DNA of 64,000 nt, taken from CAYTGM01 sp964437365 (GTDB lineage: Bacteria > Sumerlaeota > Sumerlaeia > SLMS01). The position numbers and the translations under genes are program-made. The DNA lies in NCBI GenBank assembly GCA_964437365.1, contig CAYTGM010000002.1:186001-250000 (forward strand). Direction: 5' to 3'. Within the stretch, counting starts at the first letter, position 1. The number at the start of each line of letters is the position of its first letter. Positions 8,929 to 18,196 of this stretch are shown piece by piece. The notes below the pieces were generated by a model. It was given only the letters and a program-made list of their open reading frames with translations. It made no database searches and was not told where the DNA came from.

Positions 8929-8991
8929 CGGACGTCTGACGGACGTCTTAACGACGTCTTACCTACGTCTTGAGACGTCCGTCAGACATAG
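8924..8991. repeat. 11-bp-period palindromic ACGTC array, copy A
   Basis: Sixty-eight bases made of five 11-base units with an (A/G)ACGTC-type core (GACGTCTGACG, GACGTCTTAAC, GACGTCTTACC and variants). The ends form a perfect 15-bp inverted repeat: GTCTGACGGACGTCT at 8934-8948 pairs with 8973-8987, leaving a 24-base loop. The reverse complement of 53869-53936 matches it at about nine of ten positions, so this is a dispersed element with two inverted copies in the window. The period equals one helical turn, so all cores face the same side of DNA. Whether it binds a protein, acts as RNA, or is a REP/MITE-like mobile repeat is not known. Confidence 0.85.
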
Positions 8992-9071
8992 GAAGGACGA
9001 GGTCGTGAGGAAGGTCACCTGGTGAGGTTGCCTCGCGCTACCTCCTTTATGTTTGTAGAATAGAGATAGGA

Positions 9072-9257
9072 TTGATCTTCAAAAGTCCTGCTCATTCTAT
9101 GCTGGCTGCGAGAAGTAGCTCTGGGTGCCGGAAAGCCTCGAAACCGCTCCTCCATAAACGCGTTTCCAAGCACACAGCAGATCCATCTCTCTCGCTCACC
9201 ATCTATCTAACCATGACTTTTGCAGATCACACTAAATCTCAGGGCCTCGAGAACCTC
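9072..9257 (+). repeat. GATCTTC intergenic module, copy 1
   Basis: Matches 33346-33527 on the same strand. The first 18 bases after position 9073 are almost identical (GATCTTCAAAAGTCCTG), and similarity continues past CTGGCTGCGAG to a second conserved block TCTCGCTCA near 9190, with a three-base length difference between them. Open frames in both copies share a MIFKSP-like start, but in the first 24 codons all ten differing codons change the amino acid, so there is no sign of protein-level constraint. More likely a non-coding repeat or RNA-level element. Confidence 0.65.
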
Positions 9258-9431
9258 CTCGTGACGCATCAGAAGCAGCCGGAAGCCTTCATCTACTTTC
9301 ACTCCATAAGTCTTTTCAGGCTACACATTCCTCCTTGCCCTGACTGAAACCGGGACAAACCCTATGGCAAGAAATTCAATCTTCTACAACAGGAGTTGCG
9401 GACAGCAGGTTCTGTCGGCCAGAAAGTCTGA

Positions 9432-10796
9432 ATGAAATCAAAGGTAAAACAAATACTCTCAGTTTTTTCCATGGCGCTTGTGATCGCTCTGTCAGGATGC
9501 TCGACGACTCCTGTTCAGCAGGTTGAAACTCTGGAAGCTGATGAAGTGGAGCAGGAAGTCGATCGCTCGGTTCCTGAATCAGGTCCTCAGCCCGTTGTGT
9601 CAGACGCGCTCCTTCTCGATAATGAGGCCCTGCAGGAACTCGATCCCTACCAGCATTTTCTTCTGGGGGTTGAGAAAGCCCATCTGGATGGATTTCCAAA
9701 TTTGAGATTTAATCGTGTTGGATTGCTGACAGATAATGCCGCACTGAACACACGAGGAAAACATACGATTGAGCTGCTGGAAGAGGCGAAGCGGGTCACG
9801 CTTTCCCACATTGTCCTCGTGAACGCTCATCCCGATAGGGAATTGCCCTACATGGAGGAAGTGCTGGCGGGGATTGATGAGAACCGCGTCTTTGAGGTTA
9901 GCACGGAATCTGATCTGGACCAGCTTGATTTTCTTAAGACAATTGATATACTGGCCATTGACCTCAATCTCAATGGCTCAAGGTCCGGTCTCGAGTTTAA
10001 GGCTCTTGTGGAAACAATAGCCTGGGCAGCCCTTCATAATAAACAGGTGGTTGTGTTTGATCGACCTCTCCTGGCCATGTCATCTACGACCATAGGGGCT
10101 CCCGCCTCTGCCTCCGACGCTTTGTATAGTGGGATCATCTCATTTCCGGCCATGACTCCCGCCGAGGTCTCAAGCTATTTGAAAAAGGTTCAAGGGCTTC
10201 AATACTACCAGGTCGTCTACCCTGTTAATAAATGGAGCCGATCAGACGCGATAAATTGGCGGACGTATAGATCAGACGATCAATTAACGGAAGCACAGCG
10301 AACGCGCTTGCAAATGCTTGAGGATTCAGCTTTCGGTCATGAAGAGGCTGCTCAATTACTCTCGATTGCTGAGCTCCTGCCGGCAGATCATTTTTCAAGT
10401 CGATTGCAGGTAGGCGGCGGGGTTGCTCTCGATCTGACACCAAAGATAATTCCTGCTGTTTCAGCGGCAGAAAGGATCAGTGCGCTTGACTTGAAGGGTC
10501 TTGATGTTCAGGTCTCAATCAGTCAGAATAATGAAGAGCAAAACTGGCTTATTCTGCGTCGCATAGAAAGTCCTCTCTTTGATCCGTTTCTCGCTGCCCT
10601 GAAGATTCTGCTTTCTGGTGTACCTGATATATCCGATCCTGAACTTACTGAAACCTTGTATGAAATATACGGTGAGGATATCGTGAAGTTACTTCAGAGC
10701 GGGATGACGCCTGAGCAGATCGAACGACGCCTTAGAACTAATACCAGCTTTACACGATTCCTTGAAGATAGACAACGGGTGCTTCTCTACGAATGA
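9432..10796 (+). CDS. lipoprotein of unknown function
   Basis: The start has a basic end, a hydrophobic stretch and the lipobox L20-S-G-C23, so it should be a membrane-anchored lipoprotein. A Glu/Asp-rich tether follows. The remaining ~400 residues are a mixed alpha/beta globular protein with Rossmann-like strands (ILAIDLNL, QVVVFDRPLLAMSS) and no active-site motif I recognise. The C-terminal 60 residues are helical. The stop overlaps the next start (ATGA), so it is translated together with the carboxypeptidase-regulatory-domain lipoprotein. The 'HIVLVNAHPD' strand is only reminiscent of glycosyltransferase or receiver folds; I assign no function. Confidence 0.85.
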   Translation: MKSKVKQILSVFSMALVIALSGCSTTPVQQVETLEADEVEQEVDRSVPESGPQPVVSDALLLDNEALQELDPYQHFLLGVEKAHLDGFPNLRFNRVGLLTDNAALNTRGKHTIELLEEAKRVTLSHIVLVNAHPDRELPYMEEVLAGIDENRVFEVSTESDLDQLDFLKTIDILAIDLNLNGSRSGLEFKALVETIAWAALHNKQVVVFDRPLLAMSSTTIGAPASASDALYSGIISFPAMTPAEVSSYLKKVQGLQYYQVVYPVNKWSRSDAINWRTYRSDDQLTEAQRTRLQMLEDSAFGHEEAAQLLSIAELLPADHFSSRLQVGGGVALDLTPKIIPAVSAAERISALDLKGLDVQVSISQNNEEQNWLILRRIESPLFDPFLAALKILLSGVPDISDPELTETLYEIYGEDIVKLLQSGMTPEQIERRLRTNTSFTRFLEDRQRVLLYE

Positions 10797-12760
10797 AAAT
10801 AGCTCAACTTATTTCGCTGACAGGGATATTGATCTTTATCCTATCCTCCATGACTCTAAGTTCCTGTGGTCGAGAGAAGAATGGTAACCGTGAAGAAGGA
10901 CCCGAAGGATCAAACGGGAGCAATCAGCGTGGGGCAGAGATCACTGGACAAGTGACAGTTCCCCAGGGTGTCGAACCTTTCGGTGTTAGTATCTTTGCCG
11001 AAGGGACCTCCTTTATGGCACTCACAGACTCTGACGGAGAGTTTACAATTCAGGGGCTGAGAGCAGGAGAGTACCGAATCAGAGCGATGCGTCCCGACCT
11101 GGAAAGCGTCCTTGTTGAAACGATCACGATCACTGAGTCTGATATACAGGCTGACCAGCCTTTTCTCCGATTGAACAACGTTCTCATGGAAGCGAAAGAC
11201 TCGAATACGACGGGAGCTGCTCAATTTGCCCAGAAGGCCTTCGGTGGTGTTCGGGGTAGAGTTGCCTTAAGTGATGGAAACGAAGCGGATGGTGTTGTCA
11301 TAACAGTAGAAGGGACCAGGTTTAGAACGGTCACTCTTCCCGATGGCTCCTACGAATTGATTCATTTGCCTCCCGGAGAATATGCACTGGTATTCTCAAA
11401 ATCAGGCTACGAATCGATTATCTGGCCTGTGGATATAGAAGCAGGCGATGAAACCGTTGTCAATGACATCACTCTTGAAGCTGAAGTGAGCCAGGTTGCT
11501 GGTTCAGGTCGGACGATATACGGAACTGTGGAGCTCTTGAATGGAGCGGGAGAACGTTTGACTGATTATAGCTCTGTGACGGTGAACCTTATGGGAACGG
11601 ACATGTTTACGACTCCCGCTCCTGATGGAAGCTATCAGATGAGGAGCGTTCCACCCGGAAACTATCGAGTATCTGCCTCAGCTCCAGGCTTTGTGCTGGA
11701 GCGCCAGGTCGATGTCAATCTGTCAGCTGTCCCGACGGCTGAAGTAAACCTGAGGTTGTCAGAAGATCTTCGCGATATGAGTGATTTGGGCTCTCTCTTT
11801 GGTCGAGTCTTCCTTGAGGATAACCCCTCCAGCTTCGCTGGTATATCAGTAGCTCTCGGCGGAACTCAATCTGTGACCTATACGGATTCTGATGGAAATT
11901 ATGAAATCCTTAACGTAGAAGAAGGTACCTATGAATTAGTGGCTTCTTTCAATGGATACAAGACTGTCAACATAGATGGAATTCGGGTGGCGGCAGGGGA
12001 GATTAGTGAAGTTGAGGATGTCTTGCTTGAGTTAGATGTTGAAAGGCCCCGCGTATTATCAACAAGCCCGGCAGATGGGGAAACAGACGTGTCTATCAGG
12101 TCTCCAATGATCGTAACGATACGGTTTTCCCAAGAGATGGATATGAGATCCGTTGTAGATTTTTTAGAGGTTCGCCCAGAGGTGTCATATCGTGCCGACT
12201 ACTCTCCCTACGGTAATACTCTTCGCCTGGAACTCGATGCTGTAAGTGCTGAGAATGTCCTGAAATACAATACACGCTACACAGTCACCATAGGCGAGAG
12301 TGCTGCGAACAGCAAAGGAGTCGAAATGGGTGAGGACTTCGACTTTCGTTTCACTACTGGCAAGGCAAAGATTATTGATACAAGGCCTCGAGACGGTGAT
12401 GAAAGAGTTCCATTCTACCCTGATGAACCGCTCGTCGTTTACTTCAATGCGCCTGTAGATCCCGATTCTATGAGCAACGATGACATAGACTTTCGACCAG
12501 ACCTTACCGGTAAACCCACCATTTACTTCAGAACAGATAGCGACACCGGATGGAGTAGACTGCACATTGAAGGTATAGCCGAACCCGATACGGAATATAG
12601 GGTTCGCATCAAACGCAACGCCCGAACTCTAACGGGTGATTTCATCTCTAATGTTCCCTACACCTTTAAATTCAAAACCCGTGAACGAAAGACATGGGAC
12701 GAATTACGGGGATATAACTATGATGAGAAAGATTTGAGAGAACGCGAACGGAGGCGTTGA
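10793..12760 (+). CDS. lipoprotein with four carboxypeptidase-regulatory-like domains and two Ig-like domains
   Basis: The lipobox LSSC ends at Cys25. Four beta-sandwich repeats of the carboxypeptidase-D regulatory type follow (roughly residues 45-120, 145-220, 240-320, 335-405), each with a T-x-(S/P)-D-G-x-(F/Y) strand and a G-x-Y-x-(L/V) strand such as 'DGSYQMRSVPPGNYRV'. Two SbsA/Big_5-like Ig domains occupy ~410-530 and ~530-635 ('STSPADGETDVSIRSP', 'DTRPRDGDERVPFYPD'). The last 20 residues are strongly charged. Such multi-domain lipoproteins are cell-surface adhesive or structural proteins. It is the middle gene of the operon; its start overlaps the upstream stop. Confidence 0.9.
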   Translation: MKIAQLISLTGILIFILSSMTLSSCGREKNGNREEGPEGSNGSNQRGAEITGQVTVPQGVEPFGVSIFAEGTSFMALTDSDGEFTIQGLRAGEYRIRAMRPDLESVLVETITITESDIQADQPFLRLNNVLMEAKDSNTTGAAQFAQKAFGGVRGRVALSDGNEADGVVITVEGTRFRTVTLPDGSYELIHLPPGEYALVFSKSGYESIIWPVDIEAGDETVVNDITLEAEVSQVAGSGRTIYGTVELLNGAGERLTDYSSVTVNLMGTDMFTTPAPDGSYQMRSVPPGNYRVSASAPGFVLERQVDVNLSAVPTAEVNLRLSEDLRDMSDLGSLFGRVFLEDNPSSFAGISVALGGTQSVTYTDSDGNYEILNVEEGTYELVASFNGYKTVNIDGIRVAAGEISEVEDVLLELDVERPRVLSTSPADGETDVSIRSPMIVTIRFSQEMDMRSVVDFLEVRPEVSYRADYSPYGNTLRLELDAVSAENVLKYNTRYTVTIGESAANSKGVEMGEDFDFRFTTGKAKIIDTRPRDGDERVPFYPDEPLVVYFNAPVDPDSMSNDDIDFRPDLTGKPTIYFRTDSDTGWSRLHIEGIAEPDTEYRVRIKRNARTLTGDFISNVPYTFKFKTRERKTWDELRGYNYDEKDLRERERRR

Positions 12761-12769
12761 TAGTCATCA

Positions 12770-14857
12770 ATGCTTATTTCACGGATACTTCGAGTTTTCG
12801 GTCTTGTTCTATTTCCTGCGTGCCACCTCCTGGTATTCCTTGTGCCACCTCAGTTTGTCAGCGCGCAAATTGACGAAGAATTAAAATTAGAGTTCTTTCT
12901 TGAGAATATCGACAAAGACTATGCTTCTGAATTACCTGGCCGGTTTAGATCTTTTTCATTCCGTTCTCATCAGGGTCTTATTGATTACTCTTCCCCCGAG
13001 CAGAACTTAACACCTTTAGGAGAGTCTGTACATCGCACCATTTTCCACGCTGGAAGCAGTGGTGTGTTAAAGTCTTTGCGTTTTACGGAGCTCGAAGGAG
13101 AGCTCCTGTTCTTTTTTGATGGGAGTGCAACTCCTCAGTTTACAACATTGGTTTCTTCCCTCTTTGATTCAGAAGAAACGTTCATTCCAGACTTCCTTAA
13201 GACCGAAGCGGAAGGCGTCTATACGATCTATTTCCCGTTTCCGTTTGGCAGGAGTTTGAAAATCAAGTACCTTGGTCCTGCTTCAAATCATGTTGAAGGG
13301 TTTGTGACTTTTATCAACCACCCAAATGGAGTCATTTCCTGGGTGCCAGCGATGGGTTTAAATGACGATTCAAGAAAGATTCTCTTAAGTCTGGAAGAGA
13401 AAGAAAAGGATGGAGGGCTGCGGGTTAAAGAATCGGATTGGATTACTTCTCCTGAAGTGAAGCTGCAAAGACCGGCTGAAAACGCTTCGCAGATATCCTC
13501 TGTAATTTACGAGGAGGGCGAACAGGCAACCAAGGCGGGGCAATTTGTCTATCTTGAGGCTCCGGTTCAGTTTGCTACTCGTGATACCGTTGAGCTTACC
13601 ACGTCTGGTGAAGATGTAGAATTCTGGTCAAGTATAGAAGTAAATGACTCAGTCAGCTATATGCGCTTATCTCTTGATTTACCTTTGGGTTGGATGGGAA
13701 AGCTCAGTGGTGCTGACAAAGCGATCGAAGTTTTTGATATCGGCTGGCCATTTCTAGATACGTGGGATCCAGGGCTGGGCAGTCAGAAATATCTCACTAG
13801 AATTCTGCCACCAGAAAATCGAATTTCCTCAAGCTACTTCTCTCAGCTGAGGCTTGAGGTCACGATGAAGAACGGTGAATGGTATCGAGAAACACTCCCT
13901 GTTGAAATTAAAGCGACGCCAAATTCCGAAAAAATCGTAAAGATTGATTATTACGGTAGGATTCAGTCAGAAGAACCTTTCTTTGGTGAGCCTGGAGACA
14001 AGGTTGTTGTGACTTATCTCCATAGGCCGGATACCGATGCCCAGCTTTTAGTGAAGTCAGAATGGGGTGATCGTGTCTATAGGCCAGAGGGGATCTTCAA
14101 GAAAGGTGAAGGTGAGTTCCTGGAAATCTACCCGGTTGGCGATGAACCTGATTGGGTTGCTCCCATCTCTTTTGTGGAACCTCGGCTGTCTGGAAGTCAG
14201 GCTACAACTCCGACATTGGAGTTACGTAGAGGTATATTGCCTGGGCGGCCGCAGGATATGGCAGAGAGAGCTCTTTCATATATTGAAAAACCTTCTGGTG
14301 TCTATCGTCGCCCTGAGCCTGTTATAGATCTCTCAGCAGAAGACTTATTAAAGACTCTTCAGCTACTTAGTTTTTCGAAGGATAGTGAGATCGAAGTTCA
14401 GCAAACCCCAATGGTGTCCTTGCAGGACGTGAAGGTTGCCAGGGTTGGCTTGTCTATTCGTGACCGGGATTCCCTCGCCGAGAAACCACTCGAGAGCGTG
14501 TTGATGTGGCGACCTGCCTTTGCAGGCGAGAGAGTTCAGGTTAAACACGAAGAAATCACCGGCAGGAAGGTTTTCGGGTTCGAGTTTGCGCACTCTTCAC
14601 ACGGCGGTGTGGTCGCTATACGGGATTGTGATGGTCGATTTCTGGCTCAGCAATCATTGCAGACAGGTAGCAATGTTGTCCTTCCAAGGTTGGTGTTAGT
14701 AGAAGGGTACATTCCAAACCGAGAGGATTTTCTCTATCTGGAAGTGCTGGGTTCTGCACCTGGTAGCGGCGATCTCGAAGTTGGGTTGAGTCGTTTATTG
14801 ATTTTTGAAGAGAACTCTATTGAAGAAGTTTACTCTAACTATTTCAAGACCTTTTGA
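12770..14857 (+). CDS. large secreted protein of unknown function
   Basis: An N-terminal signal peptide (hydrophobic residues 6-30, FVSA then Q33) suggests export and cleavage after Ala32. The remaining ~660 residues are beta-rich and acidic with no transmembrane segment and no motif I recognise. It begins nine bases after the previous stop, with GGAGG 14 bases upstream, so it belongs to the three-gene secreted operon. A structural or carbohydrate-binding role would fit the beta-rich composition but is only a guess. Confidence 0.85.
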   Translation: MLISRILRVFGLVLFPACHLLVFLVPPQFVSAQIDEELKLEFFLENIDKDYASELPGRFRSFSFRSHQGLIDYSSPEQNLTPLGESVHRTIFHAGSSGVLKSLRFTELEGELLFFFDGSATPQFTTLVSSLFDSEETFIPDFLKTEAEGVYTIYFPFPFGRSLKIKYLGPASNHVEGFVTFINHPNGVISWVPAMGLNDDSRKILLSLEEKEKDGGLRVKESDWITSPEVKLQRPAENASQISSVIYEEGEQATKAGQFVYLEAPVQFATRDTVELTTSGEDVEFWSSIEVNDSVSYMRLSLDLPLGWMGKLSGADKAIEVFDIGWPFLDTWDPGLGSQKYLTRILPPENRISSSYFSQLRLEVTMKNGEWYRETLPVEIKATPNSEKIVKIDYYGRIQSEEPFFGEPGDKVVVTYLHRPDTDAQLLVKSEWGDRVYRPEGIFKKGEGEFLEIYPVGDEPDWVAPISFVEPRLSGSQATTPTLELRRGILPGRPQDMAERALSYIEKPSGVYRRPEPVIDLSAEDLLKTLQLLSFSKDSEIEVQQTPMVSLQDVKVARVGLSIRDRDSLAEKPLESVLMWRPAFAGERVQVKHEEITGRKVFGFEFAHSSHGGVVAIRDCDGRFLAQQSLQTGSNVVLPRLVLVEGYIPNREDFLYLEVLGSAPGSGDLEVGLSRLLIFEENSIEEVYSNYFKTF

Positions 14858-15025
14858 AGGGCGGATGGAAGGTGTTTCCTGGTGAAAACTTGATAAAGAG
14901 TTAATTTTTCCGGTTTACTGTTGCGCTCTCGAGCCATGGAAAGCTGGGTTAAGGGCCCTTGACTAATTACCCCCAGATAATGGGGAAAATTTAATATGAT
15001 TCACTTCATCTGAACAGGATAAACA

Positions 15026-15775
15026 ATGGTTTCTAAGTTTCTCGTACCTCAACTTTTTCTCGGACTCTTTCTTCGCAAGCTCGAAGTGGAAGATTACAAG
15101 AAACTGGCAGAGTCTCTGCCTTGGCGCCTTCCTGAGTTCGACGGTCAGCCACAGATTGCTCAGAACGTTCCTAAGAACGCTCCTCCAGAGGCAGCTCGTG
15201 CACGGTTCGGATCTGCTGATGGACGTAAGGTTCTTGAAGTTGGCCCAGCCAAAGTTCAGCTTCGCATGATGCCAGGAGAGCTGGTTCCTGGACAGGGTAA
15301 CCAGAAGAGTCTTAAGCCAGCAGGTATCGCTGATGCCTTCAGTGAGTTTCAGGCTCTGGCTGCGAAGGTTCATTCTGTCTTCAGCGAGCATTATGGCGCT
15401 ACTGCCAATCGCATGGGAGTGATGACGGAGCTCTTTGCTCATCTTGGCGGTTCAGCAAACCAGAGAATGCAATCTACCTTTCTGACTGATTCAAATCATT
15501 TTGGCGAGCGTTTGATGGAACTGAATATTCAGGCACTTTCACGTCCTACTCTGGGTGACAGAACTGTCAACAGATGGCTGCGGGTGAAGCCGCTGCGTTC
15601 AAGTGATGAGAAGAAAGCAGATCTGGCAATGGGTGTTGAAGTTGATATCAACACTCTTCCTGAAGATTCTTACGATGTAACAGCTGAAGAGATTGAAAAG
15701 TTCATCGGTGAGGTACAGCGTCACATTGAAGAGAAGGTTCCCCTTCTTCATGAGAACGCCCTCTTCGAAGGCTGA
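15026..15775 (+). CDS. conserved-looking hypothetical protein
   Basis: 249 residues with no signal peptide. AGGA seven bases before the ATG supports the start. The middle (residues ~65-200) is alpha+beta, and the C-terminus has a strand-helix pattern (MGVEVDINT, then EEIEKFIGEVQRHIEEKVP) that faintly recalls TIGR04255-type proteins; I cannot confirm this. Codon choice (many CGT, GGT, CTG) looks more optimised than in neighbours, which hints at good expression. It ends ten bases before argH, so it is probably co-transcribed with it. Confidence 0.8.
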   Translation: MVSKFLVPQLFLGLFLRKLEVEDYKKLAESLPWRLPEFDGQPQIAQNVPKNAPPEAARARFGSADGRKVLEVGPAKVQLRMMPGELVPGQGNQKSLKPAGIADAFSEFQALAAKVHSVFSEHYGATANRMGVMTELFAHLGGSANQRMQSTFLTDSNHFGERLMELNIQALSRPTLGDRTVNRWLRVKPLRSSDEKKADLAMGVEVDINTLPEDSYDVTAEEIEKFIGEVQRHIEEKVPLLHENALFEG

Positions 15776-15784
15776 TTAAACTTG

Positions 15785-17299
15785 ATGGCTGAAGAAAAAG
15801 GAACACCAGTTTGGAGTAAACGTGTCGGCGACCAGGCGGTCGCCGACGTCAATATTCAGTTTTGTGCTGGGTATGATGTGAAAGGGCGCGAGGCGGCCGA
15901 TAAGCGACTGGCTCCCTTCGACCTTGAAACAAACGCAGCTCATCTTGTGATGCTTGTTGAGGAAGGTCTTCTCACAACAGAAGACGGTGAAGCACTTGCA
16001 GGCGCTTTAATCGATCTGCGCAAAAGGGTCGCCAGCGGTGAGGATATTCTCCTGCCAACCGCTGAAGACATTCACATGTCAGTAGAGACTCATGTCACAG
16101 CAAGAATTGGTGAGGGTGCCGGGGGAAGATTGCATACGGCACGGTCGCGAAACGATCAGGTGGCTACAGACATGAAGTTGTGGCTTCGGCGAGAAACTGC
16201 AGCGATCGCTGAAAGTCTATACAAACTGGCTCAGAGTCTTGCAGATCATGCAGAGCAGCATGTTGAGACAGTCTGTGCAGGATTTACTCATGGCCAGCCC
16301 GCTATGGTTACAAGCTGGGGACACTGGACGATGAGCTATATACCTCGGATCTTGAGAGATCTTCGGCAGGTGATGGGTCTCTTACAGGATCTGAAAACTT
16401 GCCCTCTGGGAGCTGCTGCGAGCTACGGAACAAGCTGGCCGATCAATCGAGAACGGACAGCTCAACTTCTCGGGTTTAAATATCCGACACCGTCTGGTAC
16501 TGACGCAATCTGGTCACGCGGAGAATTGGAAGGTCGAATGGCAGAGGCTTTAGCCAGGTTTCTCACACATCTTGCAGGAATCGCCCAAGATCTCATTCTT
16601 CTAACGACACCACCTCGGAAATGGCTCAGGTTGGCTGATGAACATGTCACCGGCAGTAGCATCATGCCACAGAAGAGGAACCCTGACTTTGCCGAAGTCA
16701 CACGCTCGCGTGCAAGTTATGCCCTTGGTATATCGCAGTCTCTCAATGGTATCTCCAGTGTGCTGCCAACTGGATATAACCGTGACTCGCAGTGGACTAA
16801 ATACCTGGCAATGGATGCGGTAGACAATGCCCGAGGATCGGCTGAACTCTTTTCCGACGTATTCAAAAACCTGACTGTAAATAAACAGGAAATGGAAGCC
16901 GATTGTCGGATCGGATTTCTGAATGCTACCGATGTTGCAGATTTCCTCTCTTCAAAAAGGAATTTACCGTTTAGAACCTGTTACAGGCTTCTTGGGGAGA
17001 TCACCAAAGCGTGCGAAGATGCGGGTGAAATTCAACTCCATACGGTAAACACAGTTCTGGACAGGGAAGGTATAGACCAGATAAGTGATGGTGAGTGGGA
17101 AAAGCTTGAGAATCCCAGGCTGCTTCTTGAGCTGAGGGATCAGACAGGAAATCCCGCCCCGAAGAGAGTGAAAGAATCTTTGAAGCTGCTTCGTCGCGAA
17201 CTTGAGGAGTCGATTTCTGACCTTCACAAGACCGTTCAGGATTGGGATGAAGCATCAGAGAAACTTTGGAAACTCCTTGAGGTTATGGCTGCCAGGTAA
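15785..17299 (+). CDS. argH: argininosuccinate lyase
   Basis: Cleaves argininosuccinate to arginine and fumarate, the last step of arginine synthesis. The fumarate-lyase signature GSSIMPQKRNPD is present, as is the ArgH-specific HTARSRNDQVATD near residue 115. I choose the ATG at 15785 rather than the TTG one codon earlier. At 504 residues it is ~40 longer than E. coli ArgH, mostly at the ends. No other arg genes are close by. A methyltransferase follows after about 18 bases. Confidence 0.95.
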   Translation: MAEEKGTPVWSKRVGDQAVADVNIQFCAGYDVKGREAADKRLAPFDLETNAAHLVMLVEEGLLTTEDGEALAGALIDLRKRVASGEDILLPTAEDIHMSVETHVTARIGEGAGGRLHTARSRNDQVATDMKLWLRRETAAIAESLYKLAQSLADHAEQHVETVCAGFTHGQPAMVTSWGHWTMSYIPRILRDLRQVMGLLQDLKTCPLGAAASYGTSWPINRERTAQLLGFKYPTPSGTDAIWSRGELEGRMAEALARFLTHLAGIAQDLILLTTPPRKWLRLADEHVTGSSIMPQKRNPDFAEVTRSRASYALGISQSLNGISSVLPTGYNRDSQWTKYLAMDAVDNARGSAELFSDVFKNLTVNKQEMEADCRIGFLNATDVADFLSSKRNLPFRTCYRLLGEITKACEDAGEIQLHTVNTVLDREGIDQISDGEWEKLENPRLLLELRDQTGNPAPKRVKESLKLLRRELEESISDLHKTVQDWDEASEKLWKLLEVMAAR

Positions 17300-17317
17300 G
17301 CTTTCGAGTTGTCTATC

Positions 17318-18169
17318 ATGTCACTATTTAAAAAAATCTTTGGAATCGGTTCAGGCAAGAAAAACCACCAGGGTGATTCCCGTAAAGAGCAGCTCAATAA
17401 AGATAAAGATAAAAATGAAACGGTCGTTCCTGTTCTCAATTTGTCCGAGGCTGATCAGCTTGTTCGTTGTGACTGCATTAATTGGAATGAAACTTATCAG
17501 ACTCAGTTCATTGAGAAAACTCTCCCTGAACGAGTTGGGGAGAGACTCACTCCCCTCCTGTTAGACGAAGAATTTAAAGAAAACCCCTTCTGTGCTCCCA
17601 TTGATAGTTGTATTCTTTTTGCGATGATTGCCGAACTTGAACCAGGGAGAATTATGGAAGTTGGTTCTGGGTATACAACAGACGTAATGAGGCATGCCAA
17701 GGAAGTCTATATGCTTCCTGGCGAACTGATCTCAATTGATCCTTCTCCAAGAAAAGATATCGAGGAGATGGTTGATGCTTTTCTTGAGTCTCCCTTACAG
17801 GAGGTACCAGCTTCAGACTTTGAGATCCTGATGCCAGGTGAAGTCGTTTTTTTTGATACGACTCATATCGATAAAGTGGGTGGAGAGGTTGTCTATCTGT
17901 TTGAGGAGATCATGCCCGTTCTGAAACCTGGTATCATTGTTGGGTTTCATCAAATTCGTATTCCGAGGAACTATACGGAATCTGAGTTGAAACAAGGGTT
18001 TTCTGAACAGAAACTTCTATTGGATTTTCTGGAAAAAACTCCTCACGAAGTCTTGTTTGCGGGAGGCTGGTGGAAAGAAAATCAGCCAGGCAAGGTGTCC
18101 GCTCATCTGCCTTTGGATGATAAGGCACAGGAGTCAGTTCAGTTCTGGTTTCGTATATTGGCAGATTAG
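17318..18169 (+). CDS. class I SAM-dependent methyltransferase
   Basis: The SAM-binding motif EVGSGYTTDV (about residues 117-126) is followed by an acidic strand end (SIDPSP) and a motif-IV-like strand 'EVVFFDTTHIDKVGG', as in the Methyltransf_24 group that often modifies sugars or small molecules. A Lys/Gly-rich low-complexity N-terminus of about 35 residues precedes the domain. I prefer the ATG at 17318 to the TTG nine bases earlier. It lies 18 bases after argH and is probably co-transcribed, without an obvious metabolic link. Substrate unknown. Confidence 0.85.
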   Translation: MSLFKKIFGIGSGKKNHQGDSRKEQLNKDKDKNETVVPVLNLSEADQLVRCDCINWNETYQTQFIEKTLPERVGERLTPLLLDEEFKENPFCAPIDSCILFAMIAELEPGRIMEVGSGYTTDVMRHAKEVYMLPGELISIDPSPRKDIEEMVDAFLESPLQEVPASDFEILMPGEVVFFDTTHIDKVGGEVVYLFEEIMPVLKPGIIVGFHQIRIPRNYTESELKQGFSEQKLLLDFLEKTPHEVLFAGGWWKENQPGKVSAHLPLDDKAQESVQFWFRILAD

Positions 18170-18196
18170 ATTCACGCCTGCTTCACTCTTAAATAA

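Larger units (their letters stand above)
8657..9431. other. 775-base divergent intergenic region carrying repeat elements
   Basis: It lies between a minus-strand and a plus-strand operon, so promoters for both should be here, but I find no convincing -35/-10 pair. It contains a possible 32-codon ORF (8830-8928), the 11-bp-period palindromic array (8924-8991) and the GATCTTC module (from 9072). An open frame from a TTG at 9072 (91 codons) is not convincing as a gene; see the repeat entry. Confidence 0.7.

Noticed and set aside
8924..8991. CRISPR array
   Set aside because: Units are 11 bases with no unique spacers, and no cas genes lie nearby; the layout is palindromic rather than repeat-spacer.
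9072..9347. 91-codon TTG-started frame over the first GATCTTC module
   Set aside because: Same reason as the copy at 33346; no independent sign of coding.
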